DNA from: JACZXQ01 sp036986155
GTDB taxonomy: Bacteria; Gemmatimonadota; Gemmatimonadetes; Longimicrobiales; Gaopeijiaceae
Assembly (NCBI GenBank): GCA_036986155.1
Contig: BTRA01000001.1
Location: forward strand, 14,775-78,774
Reading direction: 5' to 3'
Length of the DNA: 64,000 bases
The notes beneath the pieces were generated by a model. It was not told where the DNA came from, ran no database searches, and was given only the letters and a program-made list of their open reading frames with translations. Shown piece after piece: positions 1 to 9,085 of this stretch (the stretch's first letter is position 1; each line of letters begins with the position of its first letter). The position numbers and the translations under genes are program-made.

Positions 1-125
1 TCCTGAACGCTCCGCTCGTCGGTGATTCCGTTCAGATCAGCGAGTTGCCCTTGGTGGAACGCATCCTTGGGAAGACCAGCCAGAATGGAATCATGGTGGC
101 CCGCCCGCTCGATGTCCGCCGCTGA
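1..125 (+). CDS. 3' end of an unidentified protein (partial)
   Basis: An open frame enters from the left edge (first full codon at 3) and stops at TGA 123-125, giving 40 residues ending in a basic PLDVRR tail. Base composition and codon use resemble the neighbours, so it is probably the real C-terminus of the upstream gene. No motif is visible and I do not recognise the family. A gap of 54 bases, including an AT-rich stretch (about 145-180), separates it from the next gene on the same strand. Confidence 0.5.
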   Translation, partial: LNAPLVGDSVQISELPLVERILGKTSQNGIMVARPLDVRR

Positions 126-179
126 GTCCGCAGCGTGCGATCGTGTTATATAACTAACAGTCGGACTTAGAGTTAGAAT

Positions 180-1061
180 ATGCTCTGGCTCCTCGTAGGC
201 GTTGCTCTTCTCGCCGCGATGGGGCTGTCTCTGCACGCCGTGGCGCTCCGGATCATTCAGCCGCCCAAGCGCGCGATACCGCACACGCCGGCGGACCTTC
301 CGTTCGAGTTCGACGACCTCAGCTTCGAGTCTGACGGCCGAACCCTGCGCGGTTGGATGATCTACCCGAGCGAACCGTCGGGGCGTGGCGCCGCGGTGGT
401 GGCCCACGGTTGGGCATCCAACAGCGGTGACGTCCTACCCATCGCGGCGTCGGTCGTCGCTTCGGGCCATACCGCCTTCGTCTTCGACTTTCGCCGTCAC
501 GGCAGGAGCGACGAAGCGCCGCGCGTCACCATCGCCGACTACCGGGACGACCTCGTCGAGGCGGTCGGCTTCGTCCGGAAGCGCCTTCCCAATAAGCGAA
601 TAATAGTCGTCGGTCACTCGATGGGTGGGGCGGCGTCCATCCTGGCTGCTGCTGCTGGTGCGCCGCTGGACGGGATCGCGATAGTGGCGTCCCCGGCGGA
701 CCTGGTGGAAATGACGGTGGAGTACTTGAGAGAGGGCTGGTGGCCTGGCGCCCTTCTCGGCCCGCTGATCGTCCCGATCCTGTGGATGAAAGCGGGGGGA
801 AACCGAGCGGAGCTCGTGCCGGAGCGGAGAATGGCTCTTGTCACCGTGCCGAGCATCGTGATCCATCCCGAGCACGACAAGAGGGTTCCCCGGCGACATG
901 CCCGCCGCTTGGCCGATTTGGCCGGCTGCGAATTACGTATCGTTCCAGACGCCGGCCACGTCGACATTCTCCAGCACCCGGGTATGCACGCGGCGGTGGT
1001 GGAGTTTCTGGACAAGTGCGCCGACTTCGAGTCGCCTAACCCCCCAACACTACCGGAATGA
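180..1061 (+). CDS. alpha/beta-hydrolase with N-terminal membrane anchor
   Basis: A 293-aa serine hydrolase. Residues 1-22 form a hydrophobic segment that is a membrane anchor or uncleaved signal. The fold follows with an oxyanion-type HGW (76-78), nucleophile elbow GHSMGG (Ser148), acid Asp233 in HPEHDKR and base His260 in DAGHVD. This is a complete triad in the usual order for the family seen in FrsA/BAAT-like and lysophospholipase-like esterases. Substrate cannot be told from sequence. Its last 26 bases overlap the 3' end of the convergent transporter gene, so the two genes share a terminator region. Confidence 0.8.
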   Translation: MLWLLVGVALLAAMGLSLHAVALRIIQPPKRAIPHTPADLPFEFDDLSFESDGRTLRGWMIYPSEPSGRGAAVVAHGWASNSGDVLPIAASVVASGHTAFVFDFRRHGRSDEAPRVTIADYRDDLVEAVGFVRKRLPNKRIIVVGHSMGGAASILAAAAGAPLDGIAIVASPADLVEMTVEYLREGWWPGALLGPLIVPILWMKAGGNRAELVPERRMALVTVPSIVIHPEHDKRVPRRHARRLADLAGCELRIVPDAGHVDILQHPGMHAAVVEFLDKCADFESPNPPTLPE

Positions 1062-2577
1062 GAAACGTCGCCGCCGTAGTGATCACCGCGATAGCGATCA
1101 GGTTCAGCCAGATACCTGCCCGGCTCATCTGGGGGATCGTGAGGTAGTTCGAGCCGAACACGATGGCGTTGGGAGGGGTCGCCGCCGGCAGCATGAAGGC
1201 CATCGAGGACCCGAGTACAGCGGTGGCCATGAGGTGGAGCGGCTCCATGCCGAGCCCGGCCGCCACACCGGCCATGACCGGCATGGCCATCGTGGCGGTC
1301 GCCATGTTCGACGTGATTTCCGTGAGGAACACGAACAAGGCCGCCACCACAGCCAGCAGGACGATGACCGGCACTGTCTCGAGTCCCCCGACGGCGCCTC
1401 CGATCCAGGATGCCAGGCCGGACCGCTCCATGGCCCGAGCCAACGACAGCCCCCCACCGAACAGTACGAGTACCCCCCATGGAATACGGCGAGCGGTAGG
1501 CCAGTCGAGGGCAAAAATTCCCTTTCGCCAGTTGACCGGAATCAGGAATAGCGCCAAGGCCGCGGCCATGGCGATTGTGGAGTCGCGCACACCCGGTGCG
1601 AAGGACTGGATTCCCGGAATCGACACTGCGCCAAAGGTTTTGGGTGCGCGTAGGATCCAGGCGGCGGCCGTCAAGGTGAAAACGATGCCTACGATCCATT
1701 CGCCGCGGTCCGGCGCTCCGAGGCGAGTCCGCTCCTCGCGGATCACCGCGCCCGCATCCACGTCGCCCACCGTGGGCACGTACAGGACCTTGACCAGGAG
1801 TAGCCAGGCGAGCGGCAGCATGACGGCGACGAGTGGCATTCCCACCATCGCCCATTGCAGGAAGCCGATCTCCACGCCGAGGATCTCGTCGGCCGCCGCC
1901 GCGAACACCGCGTTCGGAGGTGTTCCGATCAATGTGCCGACTCCTCCGATCGAGGCCGCGTAGGCGATGCCCAACATGAGCGCCACGCCGAAGGGATAAC
2001 TACCCTCGGTCTGCTCCGGTCGGAACCTGTCTCCGACGGCGAGGGCGATCGGGAGCATCAGCGCGGCTGTCGCCGTGTTCGAGATCCACATCGAGAGAAA
2101 GGCCGTGGCGAGCATGAAACCCAGCACGAGGCGGGACGGGCTGGTGCCGACCGACGTCATGACGGTAAGAGCGATGCGCCGATGTAATCCCCAGCGCTCC
2201 ATCGTGACCGCGAGCAGGAAGCCGCCCATGAACAGGAAGATCAAGTCCTGCGCATAGGGCGTCGCCGCGTCGGACATCTCGAGCACGCCCAAGAGCGGGA
2301 ACAGCACGAGCGGAAGAAGCGCGGTGGCAGGGATCGGGATGGCCTCGGTCATCCACCACACCGCCATCAGCACCGCAACGGCGGCGGTGAGCCAACCATC
2401 TTCCGGCAGCGCTTCGGGGCCTGGCAGAGCGAGCATGAGCGCGAAGATCGCGCCTCCGGCGAGGAGGCCCACACGCTGAGCCTTCCTGTACGTTCGCTCG
2501 ACCTCCTGCTGGTTGGTCAGATCGACCCTCCCACGCGGGCTGTGAACGCCGGCACGTCGCGTGAGTTTGGCCCCCAT
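1036..2577 (-). CDS. DASS/SLC13-family sodium:anion symporter
   Basis: About 513 aa, polytopic inner-membrane protein. The two family signatures are present: ISNTATAALMLP near residue 165 and EITSNMATATMAMP near 423. These are the paired SNT motifs that bind sodium and carboxylate in VcINDY-type carriers. IGTPPN near 218 is also typical. Likely substrates are dicarboxylates or sulfate; sequence alone does not decide. The start is taken as ATG at 2577; an in-frame TTG at 2592 adds five residues and neither has a strong ribosome site. It converges on and overlaps the hydrolase gene at its 3' end. Confidence 0.88.
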   Translation of the reverse strand: MGAKLTRRAGVHSPRGRVDLTNQQEVERTYRKAQRVGLLAGGAIFALMLALPGPEALPEDGWLTAAVAVLMAVWWMTEAIPIPATALLPLVLFPLLGVLEMSDAATPYAQDLIFLFMGGFLLAVTMERWGLHRRIALTVMTSVGTSPSRLVLGFMLATAFLSMWISNTATAALMLPIALAVGDRFRPEQTEGSYPFGVALMLGIAYAASIGGVGTLIGTPPNAVFAAAADEILGVEIGFLQWAMVGMPLVAVMLPLAWLLLVKVLYVPTVGDVDAGAVIREERTRLGAPDRGEWIVGIVFTLTAAAWILRAPKTFGAVSIPGIQSFAPGVRDSTIAMAAALALFLIPVNWRKGIFALDWPTARRIPWGVLVLFGGGLSLARAMERSGLASWIGGAVGGLETVPVIVLLAVVAALFVFLTEITSNMATATMAMPVMAGVAAGLGMEPLHLMATAVLGSSMAFMLPAATPPNAIVFGSNYLTIPQMSRAGIWLNLIAIAVITTAATFLIPVVLGG

Positions 2578-2681
2578 AGGGGTGACCGGCAAGCGAATGT
2601 CCCGAGCGCTTGGCGGTCGGGGGGCGGGTCCTTTAACTTCGGGGCGCGTTTCGCGCCGGACGCCGTCTACCGAGGAAGCCC

Positions 2682-3170
2682 ATGACCGAAGACGTACTGG
2701 AGCCCCGGAGTCCCTCTGAGTCGATCTCGGAGATCACCGAGTGGATGATGCCGGGCCACGTAAACAATGTGGGCAACGTGTTCGGGGGCGTGGTTCTTTC
2801 GATGGTAGACCGGGCGGCGGCCGTGGCCGCCATGCGCCATTCGGGGAGCCACTGTGTCACGGTGTCGATCGATCAGGTCGACTTCATGGAGCCGATCTAC
2901 GCGGGCGACCTCGTCATTTGCCGCGCGGTGTTGAACTTCGTGGGCCGCTCATCGATGGAAATCGGTGTTACCGTGGAGGCCGAGAACCCGATAACGAGGC
3001 AACGCAGAGTCACCAACGACTGCTATCTTACGTTCGTGGCCATCGACGAGGGTGGACGCCCGATCGCGGTGCCTCCGCTGGACCTCGCCACCGACGATGA
3101 GCGGGAGCGCTTCGAGGCCGGCAAGCGGAGGCGCGGACTGCGAAAGGCCCCGGACGGTGGCAGGAATTAG
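2682..3170 (+). CDS. acyl-CoA thioesterase, hotdog fold (YciA/ACOT type)
   Basis: A 162-aa single hotdog domain. The segment HVNNVGNVFGG (26-36) followed by Asp43 in SMVDRAA matches the Asn/Gly-Gly and catalytic Asp pattern of YciA/BACH acyl-CoA thioesterases, and VDFMEPIYAGD is the usual central strand pair. It hydrolyses acyl-CoA to free acid and CoA; chain preference is unknown. It is divergent from the DASS transporter, so the 100-base gap holds both promoters. A peroxiredoxin and a thiolase follow, which fits a lipid or beta-oxidation setting. The C-terminus is basic and probably disordered. Confidence 0.85.
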   Translation: MTEDVLEPRSPSESISEITEWMMPGHVNNVGNVFGGVVLSMVDRAAAVAAMRHSGSHCVTVSIDQVDFMEPIYAGDLVICRAVLNFVGRSSMEIGVTVEAENPITRQRRVTNDCYLTFVAIDEGGRPIAVPPLDLATDDERERFEAGKRRRGLRKAPDGGRN

Positions 3171-3224
3171 ACTCCCCCACCCGGGTAGTGACAATCAATC
3201 GACAGGCATTCGAGGAGAATCGAC

Positions 3225-3689
3225 ATGACTTTGGACGTTGGAGATGTTGCCCCGGGATTCGCACTACCACTGAAGATCGGGGACCCACCGATTCTACTGA
3301 GCGACTATCAAGGCGAGAAGCCGGTCGTCTTGCTGTTCTTCCCCCTCGCGTTCTCGTCCACGTGCACGGCCGAGATGTGCTCAGTGGCAGAAAGCTACTC
3401 GGCTTGGCAGGATCTGGACGCGGAGGTCATCGGGATCAGCGTGGATTCTCCGTTCGTGAATCAGAAGTTCGCCGACGACTGCAATGCGCCGTTTCCTATC
3501 GTATCGGACTTCAACAAGGAGGCTTCCACCGCGTACGGCGTGCTCTACGACGAGTTCGCGGGCCTGAGGGGAGTGTCCAAGCGGTCCGCGTTCGTGGTTG
3601 GGCGGGACGGGCGGATCAGCTACGCGTGGGTCTCGGAAGATCCGGCGATCATGCCGGACTTCGACGCGATCATGTCGGCGCTGGGCTGA
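3225..3689 (+). CDS. peroxiredoxin, AhpE/Prx5-like
   Basis: A 154-aa thioredoxin-fold peroxidase. The peroxidatic Cys is Cys47 in PLAFSSTCTAEMC, with the Thr and the downstream Arg (in SKRSAFVVGRDG) of the Prx active site. A second Cys, Cys52, lies on the same helix, a CxxxxC arrangement common in AhpE-like proteins; whether it resolves the sulfenic acid is not clear. It reduces hydrogen peroxide and organic peroxides in the cytoplasm. No signal peptide. The start ATG follows an AGGAG element at about 3211-3216. It is co-directional with the thioesterase (54-base gap) and convergent with the thiolase. Confidence 0.9.
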   Translation: MTLDVGDVAPGFALPLKIGDPPILLSDYQGEKPVVLLFFPLAFSSTCTAEMCSVAESYSAWQDLDAEVIGISVDSPFVNQKFADDCNAPFPIVSDFNKEASTAYGVLYDEFAGLRGVSKRSAFVVGRDGRISYAWVSEDPAIMPDFDAIMSALG

Positions 3690-3700
3690 GAACGGATGGT

Positions 3701-4978
3701 CTAGGTCCGCTCCACCACCATCGCGAAACCGAGTGCGCCCGCCGCGCACACGGTGATGAGCCCTAGCTCCATGTCTCGTCGCTTCATCTCGTTGAGGAGC
3801 GTCGTCGTGAGCCGGCCGCCCGTGGCCCCGAAGGGATGCCCGATCGCCAAGGAGCCGCCCATTACGTTGATTCGGTCGATGTCCGGATGACCCACGGCCT
3901 CTGATCGGCCCAACTCCTCTTCGGCGAACTTCTTCGAGCTCCAGGCCTGAAGGTTCGAGAGAACCTGTGACGCGAAGGCCTCGTGCATCTCCAAGAGTTC
4001 GATGTCGGCCATGGTGAGCCCTGCACGATCCAGGGCGAGCGGCGCCGCGTAGGCGGGCCCCTGAAGGAGTTGGCCCCGCGGATCCAGGCCAGAGTAAGCA
4101 TAGCTGCGCACGTATCCGAGTGGCTCGATGCCCTCCGCCTTGGCCCGTTCCTCCGACATGAGCAGCACGGCGGACGCCCCGTCGGTCAGCGGCGACGAAC
4201 TCGCTGCCGTGACGCTGCCGTGTTTCCGATCGAACACGGGGCGAAGCTTGGCGAGTGCCTCGAGGCTGGAGTCGGCGCGAATGCCGTTGTCCGTCTCCAT
4301 GACCGTCTCATAACGAGGCGGAATGTACAGGGGTGCGATCTCCGCCGTGAGCCGGCCGTCCTCGGTACCGGCCGCCGCCAGTCGATGCGAGCGCAACGCC
4401 CACTCATCCTGATCCTCTCGCGAGATGCCGTTCTCTTTTGCCATGCGCTCGGCCGACTGGCCCATCGACTCACCGGTGGTGGGCTCTGCGATAGCCGGGA
4501 AGTTTGGGATAAGGTCGCGCGGTCGAATCCGCGCGAGGGTGCGCACACGGCTGCCGAGCGTTCTCGCACGGGAGGATGTGATGAGCGTGTCGGCCAGCTT
4601 TTGTTTGATCAGGATCGGAATGTGCGAGAGCGACTCGGACCCGCCGGCGATCACGGTGTCCGCATAGCCCCTCGCGATCAGATCGACTCCGCTCGTGATG
4701 GCCTGGTTGGCCGATGCGCACGCCCTCGACACGGTAAAGGCCGGTACAGCCTTGGGGACGGTGCCCAGTCCGACCTCCCGCGCGATGTTCCCGGCGTGTG
4801 GATCGTGCACTACCGTGCCGTAGACGAGGTGGTCGACGTGCTCGCCCTTGATGCCTGTCCGAGCCACGAGTTCCCTGACTGCGGCTTTGCCCAGATCGAT
4901 GGCAGTGAGGTTCTTGAGCAGCGTTCCCGACTTGGCGAATGGGGTGCGGCACCCCGCCACTACTGCTGCGCGTTTCAT
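3701..4978 (-). CDS. fadI: acetyl-CoA C-acyltransferase (thiolase, FadI-like)
   Basis: A 425-aa thiolase. Acyl-accepting Cys87 sits in SRACASA, the second loop has MHEAFA (as in FadI and the mitochondrial trifunctional beta subunit, rather than NEAFA), then GHPFGATG (His381) and the deprotonating Cys411 in CAAGALGFAM. It cleaves 3-ketoacyl-CoA with CoA in fatty acid beta-oxidation. FadI normally forms a complex with FadJ, but no FadJ-like gene lies in this window. The symbol rests on subfamily motifs. It is convergent with the peroxiredoxin gene. Confidence 0.85.
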   Translation of the reverse strand: MKRAAVVAGCRTPFAKSGTLLKNLTAIDLGKAAVRELVARTGIKGEHVDHLVYGTVVHDPHAGNIAREVGLGTVPKAVPAFTVSRACASANQAITSGVDLIARGYADTVIAGGSESLSHIPILIKQKLADTLITSSRARTLGSRVRTLARIRPRDLIPNFPAIAEPTTGESMGQSAERMAKENGISREDQDEWALRSHRLAAAGTEDGRLTAEIAPLYIPPRYETVMETDNGIRADSSLEALAKLRPVFDRKHGSVTAASSSPLTDGASAVLLMSEERAKAEGIEPLGYVRSYAYSGLDPRGQLLQGPAYAAPLALDRAGLTMADIELLEMHEAFASQVLSNLQAWSSKKFAEEELGRSEAVGHPDIDRINVMGGSLAIGHPFGATGGRLTTTLLNEMKRRDMELGLITVCAAGALGFAMVVERT

Positions 4979-5131
4979 GGCGTCGTCTTTCGGTGGGGCG
5001 GGACATGAAGAAGACGGACTATGAGAGGAAAGGTAACCCCCGCAGGGGACGCACGGTTCCTGCCCCTCTCCCTCTCGGGTATCTTCCGCACATGAATCTG
5101 CATCCTCTTCCCGCCACCGGCGTTTAGCTCC

Positions 5132-6385
5132 TTGAAAGGCGTCACGTTCCGAATCTCAGTGCCCCGCTATGCCGTGGCGAGGACGCTGGGCCGGCTGTCT
5201 CAGTCCTTCCTCACGGGTGGGATGAGCGGGCTCCGTTTCGAGGACGTCGAGGCCCCCGCTCTCCCCGGGCCGGACTGGGTCAAACTGGACGTCATAGCAT
5301 GCGGTGTGTGCGGCAGTGACCTCTCGACGTTGAGGTACGGCGGAAGCCCGGCCATGGAGCCGTTCTCGTCGTTCCCCTCCGTGTTGGGGCATGAGATTCT
5401 CGGACGCGTGAGCGAGATCGGCACCAGGGTGACACGGGTGACACCCGGACAGAGGGTCGTGGTCGACCCGATGATTTCCTGCACGACACGTGGATTCTCG
5501 GTCGAGGCGAGCTGCGCTGCCTGCTTGGCCGGCCGCCACTCCACATGCGCCCGCGCCGGTGAGGACGGCCTGACCGAGGTGGCCGGCCGACCGCTTTCGC
5601 CGGGCCTCACCATCGGGTATCACCGTGACCTTCCCGGCGGTTGGGGCGAGCAGGTCATCGCTCACGAATCGCAGGTCTTCGGCGTTCCGGACGAGCTCTC
5701 CGACAATGCCGCCGTCTTGACCGAACCCCTCGCTGTGGCGCTTCACTCCGTGCTCGGAAACTCTCCATCGAAGGACGACTCGGTCTTCGTGATCGGGAGT
5801 GGAGCGATCGCGCTCGGCACCATTTGGGCGTTACGGGCCACTGGCTTCCGAGGACCGGTCACCGCCCAGGTAAGGCGACGGCCCGCTATGGACCTGGCAC
5901 TGGCGCTGGGCGCCACCCGGGTCGTGGGGCCGGGACCGGAGGCGCGGCAGACCCTGATCGATACGGGTGCGTCGGCCTATCTTCCACCGATTGGCCCGGA
6001 GGTGTTCCTGGGAGGGGGCTTCGCTCTGGTATTCGATTGCGTCGGCAATCCGGCCAGCCTCGACCAGGCGTTTCGGTACACGGCGTCTCGCGGCCGAGTC
6101 GTTCTGGAGGGGTGCGCCTCCCACGCCCGCGATCTCGATCTCACTTTCTTGTGGGCCCGCGAGCTCGCGGTTCACGGATCGCTTGGGTACGGTCGGGAGC
6201 AATGGCAGGGCTCGGCACGCCACACCTTCTCGTTGGTCCATGACTTTTTGGCCGACACCCAAGCGCTCGTCGAGAAGATAGTTACACATGTCTTTCCGCT
6301 GCGCGAGTACCGCGACGCGATACGGGCGGCTGGGAGACACGCCAGAAGTAGCGCCATCAGGGTGGTGTTGCGCCCGGGAGATTGA
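5132..6385 (+). CDS. zinc-dependent MDR alcohol dehydrogenase
   Basis: About 417 aa, GroES-like plus Rossmann domains. Catalytic zinc ligands are visible in ACGVCGSD and LGHE. The structural-zinc lobe is atypical: after DPMISC comes SCAACLAGRHSTC, giving CxxC-x7-C plus a more distant Cys. The nucleotide site is GSGAIALG, with Ala replacing the third Gly of GxGxxG. It oxidises or reduces an alcohol/aldehyde of unknown identity. The start is TTG 5132 by frame; GTG 5159 is an alternative and neither has a clear Shine-Dalgarno site. It converges on ogt with a 19-base gap. Confidence 0.82.
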   Translation: MKGVTFRISVPRYAVARTLGRLSQSFLTGGMSGLRFEDVEAPALPGPDWVKLDVIACGVCGSDLSTLRYGGSPAMEPFSSFPSVLGHEILGRVSEIGTRVTRVTPGQRVVVDPMISCTTRGFSVEASCAACLAGRHSTCARAGEDGLTEVAGRPLSPGLTIGYHRDLPGGWGEQVIAHESQVFGVPDELSDNAAVLTEPLAVALHSVLGNSPSKDDSVFVIGSGAIALGTIWALRATGFRGPVTAQVRRRPAMDLALALGATRVVGPGPEARQTLIDTGASAYLPPIGPEVFLGGGFALVFDCVGNPASLDQAFRYTASRGRVVLEGCASHARDLDLTFLWARELAVHGSLGYGREQWQGSARHTFSLVHDFLADTQALVEKIVTHVFPLREYRDAIRAAGRHARSSAIRVVLRPGD

Positions 6386-6404
6386 GCGCGTCACGAGGGT
6401 GTGG

Positions 6405-6962
6405 CTATAGAGGGAGGCGGAGTACCTCGGGGTGGACCTTGCTCGCGGCTCGAGGTCCTTCGACATCGATTCCTTCCAGGCGAAGGAGCGTTACCTTGCG
6501 GACCAGGCCACCGGCGTATCCTCCGAGACGTCCGTCGCTACGCACCACTCGATGGCATGGCACGACGATCGGGAGGGGGTTGGCTCCGACAGCCTGACCT
6601 ACGGCTCGCGCCGCGCCGGGCTCTCCGAGCTCGTCGGCGATATCTCCGTACGAGACGATCCTTCCGTGGGGTATCTCGAGGAGACGGCGGTAGATGCGGC
6701 GTTGAAACTCGGTCGCACCTGAGAAGTCCAACTCGACATCGAAGGAGGTGCGTGATCCGCCGAAGTACTCCCGAAGCTGCCGCACGGCTTTACTCAAATG
6801 CCCAGGCTGAGACTCACCGTCTCCGTTCGGACCTGCCAGGTCGTCTACCGCGAAGCCGATCCGACGCACTCCATTACGGGTCGCCCAGATACCCAAGTGC
6901 CCGATAGGCGTGTCCGGCATGACGGTGGAGCGAACGCCGGCATCTCCTGGCCCTCGTGCCAT
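6405..6962 (-). CDS. ogt: methylated-DNA--protein-cysteine methyltransferase
   Basis: A 185-aa suicide DNA repair protein that moves alkyl groups from O6-alkylguanine to its own Cys136 in PIVVPCHRVV. The arginine-finger helix (SYGDIAD, GAARAVGQAVGANP) precedes it. The N-terminal 80 residues form the usual RNase-H-like domain, with no Ada regulatory domain. The start ATG 6962 overlaps the sufU stop by one base (TGATG), so I treat it as the last gene of the suf operon. That placement is unusual: DNA repair tied to iron-sulfur assembly transcription. Confidence 0.92.
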   Translation of the reverse strand: MARGPGDAGVRSTVMPDTPIGHLGIWATRNGVRRIGFAVDDLAGPNGDGESQPGHLSKAVRQLREYFGGSRTSFDVELDFSGATEFQRRIYRRLLEIPHGRIVSYGDIADELGEPGAARAVGQAVGANPLPIVVPCHRVVRSDGRLGGYAGGLVRKVTLLRLEGIDVEGPRAASKVHPEVLRLPL

Positions 6963-7417
6963 CAATGCGCTCCCGATTCGAGGCGGCTCAGCTTGAGTGC
7001 TTCCTGAAGCGCGTCGAACCCGAGCAGCGCACACTTGATACGTACGGGAAATCTGCTCACGCCTTGTAGCGCCCTCAGGTCGCCGAGACTACGGTCGCGG
7101 GCCGCCGCCTCGTCGCCGTGCATCAGGTCGACGAAACGGTTGACGAGGTCATCGGCCTCCGCCAAGGTAGCCCCCTCGAGCTTTACCGTCATCATGGATA
7201 CGGCCGCCTGGGATATGGAGCACCCCTGCCCGATGAATTTGGCCTCGGCGATGCGATCCCCATCGAGGCGGAGCTGAAGTCGAATCTCGTCGCCGCACAC
7301 CGGATTGTGCATCTGAACCTCCACTGTGTGCTCAGGAAGCTCGGCCCGGTTCCGAGGCTTCCGGTAGTGCTCTAGAATGAGCTGCTGGTAGAGTGAATTC
7401 AGTGTGGGTTCGTTCAT
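6962..7417 (-). CDS. sufU: SUF system scaffold / sulfur acceptor SufU
   Basis: A 151-aa NifU-N-like protein. Zinc/cluster ligands are Cys41 and Asp43 (NPVCGDE), Cys66 (GQGCSIS) and Cys129 (RIKCALLG). The 20-residue segment between the second and third conserved regions, together with the MHGD loop, identifies SufU rather than IscU. In Gram-positive-type SUF systems it takes sulfur from the SufS persulfide and passes it to SufBCD. It follows sufS by 97 bases, the only sizeable gap in the operon, so a weak internal promoter is possible. Confidence 0.93.
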   Translation of the reverse strand: MNEPTLNSLYQQLILEHYRKPRNRAELPEHTVEVQMHNPVCGDEIRLQLRLDGDRIAEAKFIGQGCSISQAAVSMMTVKLEGATLAEADDLVNRFVDLMHGDEAAARDRSLGDLRALQGVSRFPVRIKCALLGFDALQEALKLSRLESGAH

Positions 7418-7514
7418 CGTGGTGTCGGTCCGTCGGGGGGTTCCTGAACGATATCATACCAGCGCCGACCAGGCGAACTGCGTGCATGCTCGTGGATGAC
7501 GCGGTGCGGGCTTC

Positions 7515-8759
7515 TTAGACCTCGAAAATCCCGCGCACGGTGTCCAGCGCCTCCACGAGCCGGTCGACCTCGTCGGTGGTGTTGTAGAGGTAGAATGACG
7601 CACGCGCGGTGGCGGCGACACCGAAGTGACGCATGACCAGTTGCGCACAGTGGTGCCCCGCGCGGACCGCCACTCCCTCGGAGTCGAGGATGGTCGAAAT
7701 GTCATGCGGGTGGGCGTCTCCCAGCGTGAACGAGATGACACCCGATCGTTCGTCGAGGCCTTCGGGGCCGTAGATCCGCAGCCCGGGTACCTCGGACAAT
7801 CGCTCCATCGCGTAACCCATTACGGCGGACTCATGCTTCGCGATCTCGTCGAAACCGACGCCTTCGAGGAAGTCGGCCGCTGCCGCCATGCCGACGGCCC
7901 CAGCGATGTTCGGGGTGCCTGCCTCGAACTTGTGGGGCACCTCGGCCCAGGTGCTCCCCTCCCGCTCGACGATGCGGATCATCTCGCCCCCGCCCTGATA
8001 CGGTCGCATCTCCTCGAGGAGTTCGCGCCTGGCCCATAGCGCGCCGATGCCTGTCGGGCCGCACATCTTGTGTCCGGAAATCGCGTAGAAGTCGCACTCC
8101 AACTCCTGCACGTCGACCCGGCGGTGTGGGCCGGCCTGCGCGCCGTCGACCATCATGAGGGCGCCCGCGTCATGCACGCGGCGAGTGATTTCGGCGATCG
8201 GATTGACGGTTCCGAGTGCGTTCGAGATGTGCCCGAGGGAGACGATCTTGGTCCGCTCGCCGAGCACGTCCGAGAGTCGGTCGAGCAGGAGCCGGCCCTG
8301 GTCGTCCATCTCGATGAATCGGATCCTGGCGCCCGTGCGGCCGGCAACCATCTGCCACGGTACGATGTTGGAGTGGTGCTCCATCGTGGAGAGAAGGATC
8401 TCGTCGCCCTCGCCCACATTGTCGAGCGCCCAGGTCCCCGCGACCAGGTTGATGGCTTCCGTGGTGCCCCGCGTCCATACGACTTCGGCGGAGTCGGGGG
8501 CGTTCATGAACGAGGCGATCCTCGCTCTGGCCTCCTCGAACTCCTCCGTGGCGCGACGGCTCAGCTCATGGATGCCACGGTGAACGTTGGCGTTGTCCCG
8601 CTCGTAGTAAGACGCAAGGGCGTCCAGCACGACCCGCGGCTTTTGGGCCGTGGCGGCGTTGTCGAGGTAGACCAACCGTCGGCCGTTGACTTCCTGATCC
8701 AGCGCGGGGAACTGGGCTCTCATGGTGGGGAGGTCGAACCCTTCGATTTCCGCAGGCAT
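7515..8759 (-). CDS. sufS: cysteine desulfurase SufS
   Basis: A 414-aa class V aminotransferase-fold desulfurase. PLP Lys231 is in SGHKMCGPTG, His129 in MEHHSN stacks on the cofactor, and persulfide Cys371 is in RAGHHCAQ. The latter is the type II (SufS/CsdB) context, consistent with SufU rather than SufE being the partner here. It mobilises sulfur from L-cysteine for cluster assembly. The ATG at 8759 is chosen because upstream codons would run into the Rieske gene; the frame has no other plausible start. Eleven bases separate it from the preceding gene. Confidence 0.95.
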   Translation of the reverse strand: MPAEIEGFDLPTMRAQFPALDQEVNGRRLVYLDNAATAQKPRVVLDALASYYERDNANVHRGIHELSRRATEEFEEARARIASFMNAPDSAEVVWTRGTTEAINLVAGTWALDNVGEGDEILLSTMEHHSNIVPWQMVAGRTGARIRFIEMDDQGRLLLDRLSDVLGERTKIVSLGHISNALGTVNPIAEITRRVHDAGALMMVDGAQAGPHRRVDVQELECDFYAISGHKMCGPTGIGALWARRELLEEMRPYQGGGEMIRIVEREGSTWAEVPHKFEAGTPNIAGAVGMAAAADFLEGVGFDEIAKHESAVMGYAMERLSEVPGLRIYGPEGLDERSGVISFTLGDAHPHDISTILDSEGVAVRAGHHCAQLVMRHFGVAATARASFYLYNTTDEVDRLVEALDTVRGIFEV

Positions 8760-8770
8760 AGGCTCTTGGG

Positions 8771-9085
8771 TTAGCCGTCGAGCTGAACGTAGATCTCCTG
8801 ATCCCGAACTTCGACTTCGTAGGTCCTGACCGGCGCGATCGCCGGCAGCCCGGTTGCACGCCCGGAGCAAACGTCGAATGTCGCACCGTGGTAGATACAC
8901 TCGAGCGAGGTGCCCTCCAACTCCCCATCCGAAAGCGGGAATTCCTGGTGGGAGCATCGGTCGTGCAGCGCATAGATCTCGCCGTCGACGTTGGCGAGAA
9001 CCATCTTGTGTCCGTCGATCTCGGCCTCCAGGAGGTTACCCGGTGGGCAGCGGTCCAGCGTCCCGGCCAACCGCCAGTCAGCCAT
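8771..9085 (-). CDS. Rieske-type [2Fe-2S] ferredoxin in suf operon
   Basis: A 104-aa soluble Rieske domain. Cluster ligands are Cys44 and His46 (DRCSHQ) plus Cys63 and His66 (LECIYHG), with 16 residues between the pairs as in dioxygenase-type ferredoxins. Such proteins are often annotated as NirD or BphF-like. Location between sufD and sufS, with its start overlapping the sufD stop by eight bases, argues for a role in electron supply to or acceptance of clusters from SUF. Similar insertions occur in actinobacterial suf operons. Its precise job is not established. Confidence 0.9.
   Translation of the reverse strand: MADWRLAGTLDRCPPGNLLEAEIDGHKMVLANVDGEIYALHDRCSHQEFPLSDGELEGTSLECIYHGATFDVCSGRATGLPAIAPVRTYEVEVRDQEIYVQLDG

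Noticed and set aside
5092..5127. Eleven-codon leader peptide before the MDR dehydrogenase
   Set aside because: An ATG frame MNLHPLPATGV is present but has no ribosome site, no regulatory codon run and no attenuator hairpin.
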